Part shown: piece after piece, positions 8,586 to 17,837 of the stretch
Numbering within the stretch: position 1 is the stretch's first letter
Layout of the letters: each line of letters begins with the position of its first letter
From: Carnimonas nigrificans ATCC BAA-78
GTDB taxonomy: Bacteria > Pseudomonadota > Gammaproteobacteria > Pseudomonadales > Halomonadaceae
Assembly (NCBI RefSeq): GCF_000526695.1
Contig: NZ_JAGO01000013.1
Span: 1 to 64,000, forward strand
DNA length: 64,000 bases
Reading direction: 5' to 3'
Notes under the pieces: model-generated
Database searches by the model: none
Seen by the model: only the letters and a program-made list of their open reading frames with translations
What the model was told of the DNA's origin: nothing
Program-made: the position numbers and the translations under genes

Positions 8586-10100
8586 ATGACGATTGATCGC
8601 AGCACCCCGCAGTACAGCAATGCGCACGCCAAAATGCCCACGACGGCAGCAAGGCTGAGCCTCTATGGCGCAGGCGCGCTGCTTTCGTTTCTGCTGTGTG
8701 CTCCTTTGGCACACGCTGATCGAGTGGATGTTCCTGCCCAGCAGCTGCGTCAGATCAATCAGAACATTACCCGTGCCCAAGGAGACCTGCGCACGACCCG
8801 AGGTCAACGCACACAGGCACAGCGCGACCTGCAACTTGCCGAAGAGAATCTCGCCAACACTCACACCACTCTCGACCGGCTGACCCGCCAGCATCGTGAT
8901 ACCTCTCAGCAGCTGGAAACACTTTCTGCCCAGCTAGAAGCTCTGGAAAAGGAAGCAGGCCAGCAGCGCAAGGCCCTCGCCGCTCAGTTAAATGCCCTGT
9001 ATCGCCTGGGAAGGGACCCTGAAATCAAGCTGCTGCTGGAGCAGAAAGATCCTACGCAATTGGCACGCTATCAGCGTTACTTGAACGCGATTGAGGGCGC
9101 ACGCCGCAACCGGCTTGAGACTCTGGCGGCACTCAACAGCAGGATCACCGCCAACCGCGACGAAACCCGCCAGCAGCAGCAGCGCCTCGACAAACTGATT
9201 GCCGCACAGCGCGATAACGAGAAGACCCTGGCCGCGCAACAGGCACAGCGTCAAAAGGTGTTGAAGGAAATCAATCAGCGTTACAGCAGCACTCAATCCC
9301 GTCTCGATGCCCTGAGCAGCCAGCGCGAGCAAGCCGAGCAAACGCTGGCGCGTATCGAGCGTGAAGTGGCTGCTGCGCGTGCTGCCGCCGCCCGTCGTGC
9401 CGAGCAGCAGCGCAAACAGGCAGCCGAGCGCCGTCGCCGACAGGCCGAGCAGGAGCGGCGCGCCCGCGAAACTGCCAGACTGGCCGAATCACAGCGTCAG
9501 AAGGCTGAGCAGGATCAGGCACAACGCCAGCAAAGCGAACAGACGCGCCCCAGTGAGCCCGATACCACAGCGCCTTCAACCTCATCCCCATCGCAGAGCG
9601 GCAACACGCATCAGCTCACCGCAGAAGAGATGAGTGCAGAAGCGCCGTCAACCACGAGTGAACCGGAAGACTCCACGCCAGCCCCCAGCCGCCGCTCAGA
9701 TGCGCCACGCAACCTGTCAGGCGCTCCCTGGTCGGGAAGATGGCCAATCAATGGAGTGGTCGCTTCAGGCTACGGTCAGGGCGAGGGAATCAACAAGAAT
9801 GGCGTGATGCTCAGTGCCCCCGAAGGTACGCCCATTCACGCACTGCGCGCAGGACAGGTTGTATTCGCCAGTTGGCTGAACGGCTTCGGCTATCTGGTGA
9901 TTGTCGATCATGGCAGCAGCTTGTCGGTGTATGCCCACAACCAGCGCAACACGGTCTCCGTCGGTGATAACGTTAAACGAGGCACCGTCATCGGCAACGT
10001 AGGCGATACCGGCGGCCTCTCTTCACCCGCCCTTTACTTCGAAGTACGTCGTGGAGGCAAACCGATCAACCCCAACGCCTGGGTAACCTCCTCCCGCTAA
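8586..10100 (+). CDS. envC: Murein hydrolase activator EnvC
   Basis: 504 residues. The signal peptide core GAGALLSFLLCAPLAHA predicts cleavage before DRVDV and export to the periplasm. A long coiled coil rich in Gln/Arg/Glu/Ala (about 50-320) and a Ser/Pro/Thr linker precede a C-terminal LytM (M23) domain. The domain lacks zinc ligands: KNGVMLSAPEGT, YAHNQ and LYFEVRRGGKPINPNAW replace the HxxxD and HxH motifs, as in E. coli EnvC, so it should activate the amidases AmiA/AmiB at the division septum rather than cut peptidoglycan itself. I used the ATG at 8586; an in-frame ATG at 8634 directly before the signal peptide is an alternative. Confidence 0.9.
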   Translation: MTIDRSTPQYSNAHAKMPTTAARLSLYGAGALLSFLLCAPLAHADRVDVPAQQLRQINQNITRAQGDLRTTRGQRTQAQRDLQLAEENLANTHTTLDRLTRQHRDTSQQLETLSAQLEALEKEAGQQRKALAAQLNALYRLGRDPEIKLLLEQKDPTQLARYQRYLNAIEGARRNRLETLAALNSRITANRDETRQQQQRLDKLIAAQRDNEKTLAAQQAQRQKVLKEINQRYSSTQSRLDALSSQREQAEQTLARIEREVAAARAAAARRAEQQRKQAAERRRRQAEQERRARETARLAESQRQKAEQDQAQRQQSEQTRPSEPDTTAPSTSSPSQSGNTHQLTAEEMSAEAPSTTSEPEDSTPAPSRRSDAPRNLSGAPWSGRWPINGVVASGYGQGEGINKNGVMLSAPEGTPIHALRAGQVVFASWLNGFGYLVIVDHGSSLSVYAHNQRNTVSVGDNVKRGTVIGNVGDTGGLSSPALYFEVRRGGKPINPNAWVTSSR

Positions 10101-10629
10101 CGGCAACCCCACGGCCTTCATGTACGATATTGTGTCATGAGCGCCGTGGGAAACTTCGTTCCGCTTCTTTCGAAAACGTACTTGTGCGCTAACTACCCTC
10201 GCTTCCTGCTATTTGCTGCTGGCGTATTGGGCGGCTATGGCGCACACCGAACGCGCCACTTGCACTGCAAATACTGAAAGCTACCGCAAGACATCAGCCC
10301 AGCCTCTTCCGTCACCCGCTATCCCGAGTTTTTCCCAGCTCAATGGTGTTAAGTGCCTCCCGTCCCGCAGCTCAACAGCACGACAACCGAATGTTTCACG
10401 TGAAACAAAACCGGGCTGATACCAGAACAACAGCGGCTCTAGTCCACAGTGAATAGTGCGGAGGAAAATCCGGTTATCAGCGATGGCTTCCAGCTACGCG
10501 AAGGTGAGGTGTTTTTGGAAGGGTAAGTAAGTAAGATAATAAGAAACCTGGTGCGACCAAGGGGCAGGTGACCGCCCCGAACGCTTGCGCGGAATACTTA
10601 ATAAATCAAAGGGAGGAACGCCACTATGA
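10101..10629. other. Intergenic region with parS, after envC
   Basis: About 530 bp between the convergent envC and LysE-family genes. It holds parS site 2. An inverted repeat CCCACGGC/GCCGTGGG (10108-10150, 27-base loop) and a GGGGC/GCCCC hairpin at 10561-10578 are both weak as terminators because no T-run follows. No protein-like frame was found. Confidence 0.6.
10392..10407. promoter_or_regulatory. parS: parS site 2 (ParB binding)
   Basis: Exact TGTTTCACGTGAAACA in the noncoding DNA between the convergent envC and LysE genes, 3.8 kb from site 1. Confidence 0.93.
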
Positions 10630-11247
10630 CTACCGGGGAGAGAGAGCCAGGCGCGCAGCAAAGGCCACGAATACGCCGCCGGTAATGCGGTCCATCCAGC
10701 GCACCATCGAGCCTTCACGCAATCGACACCCCAGCGGGCGCGTCGCGGCAATCAGAATCCCGCACCAGATCACTCCCAGCAGTACATGAATACTTGCCAG
10801 TAGCATGGCGTAACCCGCAATCGAAGCACCTGCGGGAATAAACTGTGGCAGGAAGGAGACATAAAACACGCCGATCTTGGGATTCAGCACATTGGATGCC
10901 AGCCCTTTCAGCAGCCAACCACCGCCGCCCAGCGTTTGAGTGCTGCCTTCAGTACGAAAGGATTGGCGCGGTTTCAGCAGCATGCCTAGTCCTAGCCACG
11001 CAAGGTAGGCAGCGCCTATCCATTTGAGCAGGTGGTAGGCAAGCTCCGAGGCAGTTAGCAGCGCACCCAGCCCGACAGCGACCAGTGCGCCCCAGCACAG
11101 CAGCCCCAGATTGATGCCCAGCGCAGCAAATACCGCGGGTCTGATGCCCTGAACCAGAGAGGTACGCAGCACCAGTGCAGTATCCAGCCCAGGCGTCAGG
11201 ACAAGCAGCAGCACTGTGCCCGTATACACCCACAGCATCGACGACAT
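10630..11247 (-). CDS. LysE/RhtB-family amino acid exporter
   Basis: 205 residues, the usual size, with about six hydrophobic segments and the family signature LVLTPGLDTALVLRTSLVQG near the N-terminus (residues 11-30) plus LASNVLNPKIGVFYVSFLPQ in the middle. Members export amino acids or related metabolites through the inner membrane; the substrate cannot be told from sequence. The ATG at 11247 was chosen because AGGGAGAA lies 8 bases upstream; an in-frame ATG at 11343 would add a hydrophilic tail absent from relatives. It stands alone, 187 bp downstream of the start of noncoding DNA after ubiI. Confidence 0.9.
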   Translation of the reverse strand: MSSMLWVYTGTVLLLVLTPGLDTALVLRTSLVQGIRPAVFAALGINLGLLCWGALVAVGLGALLTASELAYHLLKWIGAAYLAWLGLGMLLKPRQSFRTEGSTQTLGGGGWLLKGLASNVLNPKIGVFYVSFLPQFIPAGASIAGYAMLLASIHVLLGVIWCGILIAATRPLGCRLREGSMVRWMDRITGGVFVAFAARLALSPR

Positions 11248-11434
11248 ACGTTCTCCCTGCTCTTTTTGCACTGCCAAAAGAATATTCTGCCGCTCAGATT
11301 CATGAGGCAGCACACGCACTTCATCTTCACCGAACAATGGCATAACGCTTCGTTTTCATACGCTACTGCGCCGGAGCGCTTAGTCAGGCGGGAGAGTGAC
11401 GGCTCCAGCCAGTTATCCCGCAATCAGGCCACTA

Positions 11435-12730
11435 TCAGAGGGACGTTTGCCTTTTCATCCGCTCAGGCAGGTCATGCCGATAACCCAACGCCTGATGAAT
11501 CATCGCCTGCTTGACCGGCGCGAAACGGTCGATGCTGCGCAGCCCAAGATTACGCGCCATGCGCACCAGCGGTTGACGACTGCCAAAACCGAGCCGGAAG
11601 CCGTCCATCAGCTTGAGCATGGCGCTGTTATCCATACGCCGACGACGTGCGTAACGCTCCAGCACACGCTCATCGCCAAGCGCCGCACCCCGCTGATGCG
11701 CCCGCGCCAGCTCCTCGGCCAATACCGCCACGTCCAGAAAGCCCAGGTTGGCCCCCTGACCGGCCAGAGGATGCAGGCTGTGCGCCGCGTCCCCGACCAG
11801 CGCCAGCCCCGGCAGCGTATAGCGGCGCACATGGCGCTGTACCAGCGGGAAGGAGGCGCGCCCTCGAAGCTCAAGGATATCTCCTACACGCCCTTCAAAC
11901 GCCTCTCGAAGCGCGCCGGCAAACTCATCGTCGTTCAACGACCGTAAACGATCCGCCTCGTGACTATCAGCAGACCATACAATCGACGACCAGTACTCAC
12001 CTTCCACCGGTGAAGCGATAGGTAAAAACGCCAGTGGTCCGGTGGGCAAAAAGACCTGCCGCGCCGTGTTGTCATGGCTTAACTGGTGATGAACGCTGGC
12101 AACGATCGCCTGCTGCCCCGTGGGGTATTCATTCACTTCCATCGCCGCCATGCGTCGCACCATGGAGCGTCCGCCATCGGCTCCCACCACCAGCGGCGCA
12201 ACCACCTGTCTACCGTCATCCAAGGTAAGCGAGCGCTTACCTTCCGTATAAGGCCGTGGAGTATCTTCCGGCTCATACCACTCAAGCGCTGTAACCTGAT
12301 GCCCAAACAGGCCGGTGACCCGCTCGTTTTTCGCCAGCGCTTCATTCAACGCATCGACGATGGCGCTGTTTTCGACGATATGCCCCAGCTCGCTGGCTGC
12401 TACATCGCTGGCGGAGAAGTTGATCTCCCCCAGGCCCTCGCTGTCCCATACCTGCATGTGCTGATAAGGCGCAATGCGGCGTTTGGCAATGTCAGGCCAT
12501 ACGCCCAGCGAGGTAAAGAGCGCCCGGGAAGCAGCCGTGATTGCGCTAACGCGGTTGTCGAGCTGCGCCTTCTTCCATCGAAGTGAATACTCACCAGCAT
12601 CAATAAGGGCCACGCTGATACCTGCCTCGGCAAGCAACAGCGCCAGGGTAGCGCCGACCATGCCCGCCCCCACGATCGCTACTTCGCTCTCCAGCACCTT
12701 GTTGGAAGGCTGCGCGCTATGATCCTTCAT
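11435..12730 (-). CDS. ubiI: Ubiquinone FAD-hydroxylase, UbiI/VisC type
   Basis: 431 residues. A class A flavin monooxygenase of aerobic ubiquinone synthesis; UbiI adds the C5 hydroxyl of the ring. It shows the FAD-binding GAGMVGATLALLLAEAG (about 20-36), the DNRVSAI block, LGHIVENSAIVDAL, VVGADGGRSMVR and the second FAD motif ALVGDAAHSLHPLAGQGANL. HIVEN and the ending QALGYRHDLPE are closer to UbiI than to UbiH or UbiF. Preceded by ubiH in the same direction (63 bp gap), the order ygfB-ubiH-ubiI of gammaproteobacteria. An N-terminal extension of about 15 residues is present. Confidence 0.88.
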   Translation of the reverse strand: MKDHSAQPSNKVLESEVAIVGAGMVGATLALLLAEAGISVALIDAGEYSLRWKKAQLDNRVSAITAASRALFTSLGVWPDIAKRRIAPYQHMQVWDSEGLGEINFSASDVAASELGHIVENSAIVDALNEALAKNERVTGLFGHQVTALEWYEPEDTPRPYTEGKRSLTLDDGRQVVAPLVVGADGGRSMVRRMAAMEVNEYPTGQQAIVASVHHQLSHDNTARQVFLPTGPLAFLPIASPVEGEYWSSIVWSADSHEADRLRSLNDDEFAGALREAFEGRVGDILELRGRASFPLVQRHVRRYTLPGLALVGDAAHSLHPLAGQGANLGFLDVAVLAEELARAHQRGAALGDERVLERYARRRRMDNSAMLKLMDGFRLGFGSRQPLVRMARNLGLRSIDRFAPVKQAMIHQALGYRHDLPERMKRQTSL

Positions 12731-12793
12731 CTGACACCTCTCGCTTGACCGCTGCTGCTACTGAAATATCGTCTCTTGCCATTGATTACGGAA

Positions 12794-14005
12794 TTAGCGC
12801 TCAATGCCCATCGCACGGCGCGTTAGCCCTCGGCGTATTGGCCCCAGCAGATTCAGGCCAATCAGGCCCACTGCACGGGCATGGGAAAGCAGCGGATTAT
12901 CAATGCCAAACAGCTCGACCAGCCCATGGCTCGCCTTGACCATGACGTCACGGTCCCGCGCGCGCCGTCGCTCAAAATCGTGCATGACCGTCGCGTCGCC
13001 CACTTCCTTCCCTTGTGACAGGGCTTGAGCCAGCGCATCGCGAAGGTCAGTTACACCGCGCAGCGCCAGGTTGAAGCCCTGCCCCGCCACCGGATGCATG
13101 GAGTGCGCCGCATTCCCAAGTACCGCCAAATGAGGTCTGACCTGTTCACGCGCTTGCACCAGTTGCAGCGGATAGGTACTACGGGTGCCGATACGAGTGA
13201 AGCGCCCCAGGCGGTCACCGAAGAAGCGCTGAATCTCCTCCAGTAACTGCGCATCGCTGAGCGCTTCCAATTCAGCCAAACGCTCCGGTGAACGCGTCCA
13301 TACCAGCGCCATGCGCTGTTCGTTGAGCGGCAGCAGCGCCATTGGCCCCAGCGCGTCGAAACGTTCGTAAGCGACACCGCGATGAGGGCGGGAAATTTCC
13401 AGCGTGCTGATCAGGGCACGTTGCTGATAATCATGAACAGCGCTATCAATACCCAGCATCGCTTTGAGCGGCGAGCGCCCGCCGTCAGCGAGAACCGTTA
13501 GCCCCGCTTGCAGGGTATCGCCGTTATCCAGGGTAAGCTGATAACCACCTTCCATGGGCACAACCTGCTCAACGCGGGCCGGACAGCGCCACTCCAGCGG
13601 CAGTGTCGCCATGCGCTGCATCAGTACCTGGCCCATCCACGCATTGGGCACCACATAGCCAAGCGCATCGGTTCCCATATCACGATCATTGAGGCGCGCA
13701 GCACCAAACCGACCACGCTCCGCAATATGCACCTGATGGATCGGGCAGGCTTCACCCGCCAGCCCTGGCTGTTCATCATCGTGATGCCACAGGCCCATTC
13801 GCTCAAAATGCAGCCGTGTCCCATACGCCAGCGCGCTGGAGCGCTGATCGAAACTGGGCTGCCACGTGCGCTTTTCAAGGGAGATGGCGGCGGCCTCAAT
13901 CACGACCACCCGCAAGTGATGCTGCTCTGTCAACTCGGCCAGCGAAGCCGCCAAACTGGCCCCCACTAGCCCACCGCCAACGATGGCAATATCAAACCGC
14001 TCCAT
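12794..14005 (-). CDS. ubiH: 2-octaprenyl-6-methoxyphenol hydroxylase UbiH
   Basis: 403 residues (E. coli 392). FAD monooxygenase introducing the C1 hydroxyl in ubiquinone synthesis. It starts MERFDIAIVGGGLVGASLAA, with DQRSSALAYGTR, HIAERGRFGAARL (UbiH-like), VLADGGRSPLK and AVLGNAAHSMHPVAGQGFNL. The ATG at 14005 has AGGGAGAA 9 bases upstream; an in-frame ATG 29 codons earlier lacks support. It lies between ygfB (23 bp) and ubiI, with no pepP, which accompanies these genes in E. coli. The paralogous pair ubiH/ubiI shares the same fold, so the exact hydroxylation positions are inferred. Confidence 0.9.
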   Translation of the reverse strand: MERFDIAIVGGGLVGASLAASLAELTEQHHLRVVVIEAAAISLEKRTWQPSFDQRSSALAYGTRLHFERMGLWHHDDEQPGLAGEACPIHQVHIAERGRFGAARLNDRDMGTDALGYVVPNAWMGQVLMQRMATLPLEWRCPARVEQVVPMEGGYQLTLDNGDTLQAGLTVLADGGRSPLKAMLGIDSAVHDYQQRALISTLEISRPHRGVAYERFDALGPMALLPLNEQRMALVWTRSPERLAELEALSDAQLLEEIQRFFGDRLGRFTRIGTRSTYPLQLVQAREQVRPHLAVLGNAAHSMHPVAGQGFNLALRGVTDLRDALAQALSQGKEVGDATVMHDFERRRARDRDVMVKASHGLVELFGIDNPLLSHARAVGLIGLNLLGPIRRGLTRRAMGIER

Positions 14006-14028
14006 CGGTTGTTCTCCCTGAAAGTAAA

Positions 14029-14640
14029 TCAATGCAGCTGTGAAGGTGACTGTTCGTCTTCCTTGAATACCTGCGGATTGCCCGGATGGCATTCGAGATA
14101 GAGCGTAAGTGCGGTCACGCGCACATGCTCGTAAAGCGCCAGCAGATCAGCTTCGCTCTCGCCATCGTCGGCCACGCCGTCATCAAGATCGAGGGCACCG
14201 ATTTCCGACATCGCTTCAACCGCCTCGCGCAGTGGCGCCGACCAGTTATCATCAATACCGAACTCGTCGATCACCTCAGAGAAGCCCATCGCCCACATCT
14301 TGAGGCTTTGGGCACGCTCGGGCACCGAGAAGAGTTCGTCGGGCAGCAGCGGTTCGAAATCCATCTGCTCGTCAGCTAGCTGGTGACGCGCCTGACTGCG
14401 CCAACCCAGCAATACAGCGGCATCTTCCCTGTCGTGAGGCTGTTCTACGCCCAGCACGGCACAGATTTCCTGTAGCCACTCTTCACTGGCAACATCCTGT
14501 TCGTCAGTCGCTACGGCCAGCGATGCCACCATGCGCCCATCAAAGAATGAAGGCGATGACAGCGAGCCATAGCGCAAAAAAAGATCGGCGATATCTGAAA
14601 ATTCCAGGGCGTTTTCTGCGCTGCTCGGGTCGTTGTTCAT
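14029..14640 (-). CDS. ygfB: YgfB family protein (UPF0149)
   Basis: 203 residues, acidic and mostly helical, as expected for the UPF0149 family (E. coli YgfB 192). Recognisable segments: LLGWRSQARHQL, FEPLLPDELFSVPERAQSL, KMWAMGFSEVIDEFG. In Pseudomonas aeruginosa YgfB represses the cell-wall amidase gene ampDh3; whether that holds here is unknown. The ATG at 14640 is preceded by AGAGGA at good spacing; an upstream in-frame ATG (14760) would add an unlikely 40 residues. First gene of ygfB-ubiH-ubiI and divergent from zapA, as in E. coli. Confidence 0.9.
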   Translation of the reverse strand: MNNDPSSAENALEFSDIADLFLRYGSLSSPSFFDGRMVASLAVATDEQDVASEEWLQEICAVLGVEQPHDREDAAVLLGWRSQARHQLADEQMDFEPLLPDELFSVPERAQSLKMWAMGFSEVIDEFGIDDNWSAPLREAVEAMSEIGALDLDDGVADDGESEADLLALYEHVRVTALTLYLECHPGNPQVFKEDEQSPSQLH

Positions 14641-14906
14641 GCGGTCCTCTTGATTGCCATACCGCCGCAGATTGGCGTATTGCAACGGCGGTGTGCTTGC
14701 AGGTAGTGGTGACGAGACTTGCGTAACCGCGCCTGGCGGCGCACAGCTCTCGTGAAGCACCCCCGTGGCTGCTATAGTAAGCCCCTTAAAGGAGACTTGG
14801 CGTTAGAGATGTGCGCGGCACACCCAACGCGCCCAGAATACCATTTCCGTGACATCGTGGTCGCCTCAAACGCCTTGACGCCGCCTAGCCAACCCAGGAG
14901 CCTCGC

Positions 14907-15227
14907 ATGAGTGACGCCCCCCAAAGCACTGTCGAAGTTACTCTACTTGGCAAACGCTATACGTTCCGATGCAGCAAGAAGGAAGCCTCTGGCGTTGAGC
15001 GCGCCGCACGCTATCTTGACCAGGCGCTGTCCGGCGTGCGCGAACATAGCCAGACCAAGGATGACGGCAAGGTCGCCATCATGACCGCACTTAACATCAC
15101 CCATGAGCTACAGCAGCAAATAGAAGAAAAGAAAAAGCTGGAAAAAGAGGTCGCGGCGCTCACCCAGCGCATCGAGAATGCACTTTCTCAATCACGATCC
15201 ACCAACGACGACGAGCACCAGCAATAA
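14907..15227 (+). CDS. zapA: Cell division protein ZapA
   Basis: 106 residues (E. coli 109). A cytosolic protein that bundles FtsZ filaments at the Z-ring. It has the N-terminal VEVTLLGKRYTFRCSKKEA globular part and a C-terminal coiled coil (about residues 65-98, LQQQIEEKKKLEKEVAALTQ). ZapA is followed by the 6S RNA gene and fau, the conserved gammaproteobacterial arrangement, which supports all three calls. Confidence 0.93.
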   Translation: MSDAPQSTVEVTLLGKRYTFRCSKKEASGVERAARYLDQALSGVREHSQTKDDGKVAIMTALNITHELQQQIEEKKKLEKEVAALTQRIENALSQSRSTNDDEHQQ

Positions 15228-15293
15228 GTGCGGAAAAATCAGCAACTTCATGTCAAGTCTGTTGTACAGCCATGCATCTGATACAATGGTGAC

Positions 15294-15472
15294 GTTCTCT
15301 GGTGTGTGCGTGAGTTGCCATCGTCCCTCGAGCCTATGCTTTACCCTCGGGAGGCTTGCTAGCCAGGGCTGTGTGCATGTCCATGCGTCGGAACGCCTGA
15401 GGCCCTGACTGTGGCTTCCCACCTGAACCAGTAGGTTCAGGGCCAGGACAACAACGGCACTCCGGAGAACCC
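15294..15472 (+). ncRNA. ssrS: 6S RNA
   Basis: About 179 nt directly after zapA and before fau, the conserved site of ssrS. The ends pair: GTTCTCTGG at the 5' side with CCGGAGAAC at the 3' side. The 3' half has CACCTGAACC then GGTTCAGG, the diagnostic 6S closing region, and the centre can form the open-bubble stem. TACAAT (15282-15287) sits 6 bases before the proposed start as a -10 element. 6S RNA binds the sigma70 holoenzyme and lowers transcription in stationary phase. Exact ends are estimated. Confidence 0.87.
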
Positions 15473-15581
15473 TATGCTTTTCCCCCGTTTGTCGAAGCCG
15501 ACCAAACGCACCCGCCATCAAACACGCTCAGCTACATCGCTGTTTACGGTGACACGCTTCCACGCTCCTACTGGCAAAGAC

Positions 15582-16202
15582 ATGCCCTGCCAGCCGCTTG
15601 CCGCCAGCAGCAATCGCTCTGCCCTGCGCCGCCAGCTACGCCTGCGCCGTCGCTCGCTCGCCCCTTCCGATCAACGCTACGCCGCCCAGCGCCTTGCGCA
15701 ACGGCTACTCTCCAGCACCGCCTTATTGAACGTTCGCCACCTTGCGCTCTATCTTCCGCACAATGGCGAAATTGATCCGTCACCGCTCATTACCGCACTC
15801 CATCAGCGTGGCATCGCGCTATATCTGCCGGTATTACGCCCGTTCACTGCGCATCAACTGTGGTTTGTGCGACTGACGCCAGCCACACGGTTAACCGCCA
15901 ATCGCTTCGGTATTTTAGAGCCTGTTACCCGTGATGCAGCCCGCTCCAGCCGGCGCCTTCCTTCATGGGCGCTCAGCACGCTGCTGGTGCCGCTGGTCGG
16001 GTTTGACCGGTATGGCGGGCGGCTTGGCATGGGGGGAGGCTTCTACGACCGCACGCTGGCCTTCACTCGCAATGCTAAAGGCCCGCGCCCTACGCTTTAC
16101 GGGGTCGCTCATGACGAGCAAGAGGTGGTACGCATTCCAATGAATGAATGGGATATTCCTTTGGATGCGGTTATTACCCCCCGCCACTGGTGGCAGGCGT
16201 AA
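15582..16202 (+). CDS. fau: 5-formyltetrahydrofolate cyclo-ligase
   Basis: 206 residues from the ATG at 15582; an in-frame ATG at 15474 would start 2 bases after the 6S RNA and add a basic tail unlike relatives. The enzyme converts 5-formyl-THF to 5,10-methenyl-THF using ATP. It contains RSALRRQLRLRRRSL (N-terminal substrate region), LALYLPHNGEIDPSPL and the phosphate-binding GRLGMGGGFYDRTLAF. Part of zapA-ssrS-fau; in E. coli the gene can be transcribed together with 6S RNA. Confidence 0.9.
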   Translation: MPCQPLAASSNRSALRRQLRLRRRSLAPSDQRYAAQRLAQRLLSSTALLNVRHLALYLPHNGEIDPSPLITALHQRGIALYLPVLRPFTAHQLWFVRLTPATRLTANRFGILEPVTRDAARSSRRLPSWALSTLLVPLVGFDRYGGRLGMGGGFYDRTLAFTRNAKGPRPTLYGVAHDEQEVVRIPMNEWDIPLDAVITPRHWWQA

Positions 16203-16665
16203 CGCTAGTATTCATTGGGTAAATTCATGGCGGGCGTTTGACGACTATCGAACAGGCCGGATTTGCAGATTGTCACACTGCTCACGCTGACAATGGAAGA
16301 GCGACATTGCCGCTGCGGGCAACCATCAAAGCGCCTGCCAGAAGGGAGTCAGGAATCAGAAACTGCTCAGCATGGCCTGCGCATAGCCCGTGGCAACCAT
16401 ACCGACACCAAATACTACAAAAAGGATGACCATCAGGTCGGGCTTACGTCTTCTCATTATCGTTCACTTGATTAACTATCCCTCGCGCCCGCAACCATGG
16501 CGCTCATGCCCCTGCGGCGATAAAGTAGACCACAGTCGCCGCATTTTACCAGCAGTAAAATCGCCAAACATGTTACGCCGTTTAATGCCTCATCGCGACG
16601 CGCATGGCAATCGCTTTGACGCCACGGCAAAATAACGTCCCCACTCTACCAAGCGACCGATCACC
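16203..16665. other. Intergenic region fau / pyrC, holding one small frame
   Basis: 463 bp. It contains the 33-codon membrane-peptide frame at 16356-16457 (minus), and an inverted repeat ATTGTCA/TGACAAT with a 12-base spacer at 16269-16294 of unknown role. The stretch 16458-16665 should hold the divergent promoters of that frame and pyrC. Confidence 0.5.
16356..16457 (-). CDS. Small membrane protein of 33 residues
   Basis: ATG at 16457, TGA at 16356. The translation starts MRRRKPDLM and continues with a hydrophobic segment VILFVVFGVGMVATGYA, ending QAMLSSF. A basic N-terminus followed by one membrane helix is typical of real small membrane proteins and is unlikely by chance. Similar short proteins starting with a K/R-K/R-KPDL motif occur in Pseudomonas relatives as far as I recall, without known function. 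The ribosome-binding site is weak (AAGTGA). Divergent from pyrC. Confidence 0.5.
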   Translation of the reverse strand: MRRRKPDLMVILFVVFGVGMVATGYAQAMLSSF

Positions 16666-17718
16666 ATGACTTCAGCTTCTGCCCCCGAACGACTTACCTT
16701 GCGCCGCCCTGACGACTGGCATCTTCACTTGCGCGACGGTGCAATGCTGCAAGCGGTATTGCCCAGCACAACCGCTCACTTTGGCCGCGCAATCATCATG
16801 CCTAACCTGGTGCCCCCCATTACCAGCGTGAATGCAGCCATCGCTTATCGCGAGCGGATTATCGCGGCCATTCCCGAAGGGGACGACTTCACGCCGCTGA
16901 TGACCTGCTATCTCACCGATACGCTGAGTCCTGAAGAGCTGGAGCGTGGCCATCGCGAAGGAGTATTTACGGCAGCGAAGCTTTACCCCGCCAATGCCAC
17001 CACCAACTCAAGCCACGGCGTCAGCGATATTGCCAATATTCACCCGCTGCTCGACACCATGCAGCGGATTGACATGCCGCTGCTGATTCACGGTGAAGTC
17101 ACCTCTCCCGATATTGATATCTTTGATCGCGAGGCGCGCTTTATCGAGACGGTGCTTGAGCCGCTGCGGCGCAACTTCCCGGAGCTGCGCATCGTGATGG
17201 AGCACATTACCACTCGCGACGCCGCTTCCTATGTGCAGGCGGGCAACGACTATATTGCTGCCACCATTACGCCCCAGCATCTGCGCCATAATCGCAATGA
17301 CATGCTGGTGGGCGGCATCAAGCCTCACCTTTACTGCCTGCCCATTCTCAAGCGCAATGTTCACCAGCAGGCACTGCGTGCGCTGGTTGCCAGTGGCTGT
17401 GAACGTGTATTTCTGGGCACCGATTCAGCACCGCACCCTCGCCATGCAAAAGAGAGCACATGCGGCTGTGCAGGCGTTTTCAATGCCCCCGCTGCACTGG
17501 GCGTTTATGCGGAAGTCTTCGAGGAAGAGCAGGCGCTACAGCATCTGGAAGCCTTCTGCTCGCTGAATGGGCCGAACTTTTACAAGCTGCCGGTTAACCA
17601 GGGCACCATCGAGCTGGTGCGTCACGAAACCCACTATCCGGATACCATAAGCGAAGGGGATACCGTTCTGCATCCGTTTATCGGGGGAGCCAGCACTCGC
17701 TGGGGTGTCCAGAAGTAA
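16666..17718 (+). CDS. pyrC: Dihydroorotase, type II
   Basis: 350 residues (E. coli 348). Zinc amidohydrolase closing carbamoyl-aspartate to dihydroorotate, third step of pyrimidine synthesis. Metal and active-site features: [10 protein letters not shown] (HxH), [16 protein letters not shown] with the carboxylated Lys, [17 protein letters not shown], and [15 protein letters not shown] with the catalytic Asp. The [20 protein letters not shown] block is specific for the short class II enzyme. A hairpin terminator follows 31 bp after the stop. Confidence 0.96.
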   Translation: MTSASAPERLTLRRPDDWHLHLRDGAMLQAVLPSTTAHFGRAIIMPNLVPPITSVNAAIAYRERIIAAIPEGDDFTPLMTCYLTDTLSPEELERGHREGVFTAAKLYPANATTNSSHGVSDIANIHPLLDTMQRIDMPLLIHGEVTSPDIDIFDREARFIETVLEPLRRNFPELRIVMEHITTRDAASYVQAGNDYIAATITPQHLRHNRNDMLVGGIKPHLYCLPILKRNVHQQALRALVASGCERVFLGTDSAPHPRHAKESTCGCAGVFNAPAALGVYAEVFEEEQALQHLEAFCSLNGPNFYKLPVNQGTIELVRHETHYPDTISEGDTVLHPFIGGASTRWGVQK

Positions 17719-17748
17719 GCGAGCACAGTTTCCTTCCCTGAAAACAGC

Positions 17749-17779
17749 AAAGGCGAGCATTAAATGCCCGCCTTTGTTC
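17749..17779 (+). terminator. Terminator of pyrC
   Basis: Stem AAAGGCG / CGCCTTT with inner GCAT/ATGC pairing and one mismatch, followed by TTTG. It lies between the convergent pyrC and uspA genes. Confidence 0.7.
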
Positions 17780-17837
17780 ATTACGCCGTTCCTCACACAA
17801 CAGCACTATCACTGCCTGCTAACGTTCTTACGCCGGT

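Noticed and set aside
10626-10685. 19-codon rightward frame with a strong AAGGGAGGAA upstream
   Set aside because: Very short, highly charged and mostly antisense to the LysE-family gene; the purine run is probably coincidental.
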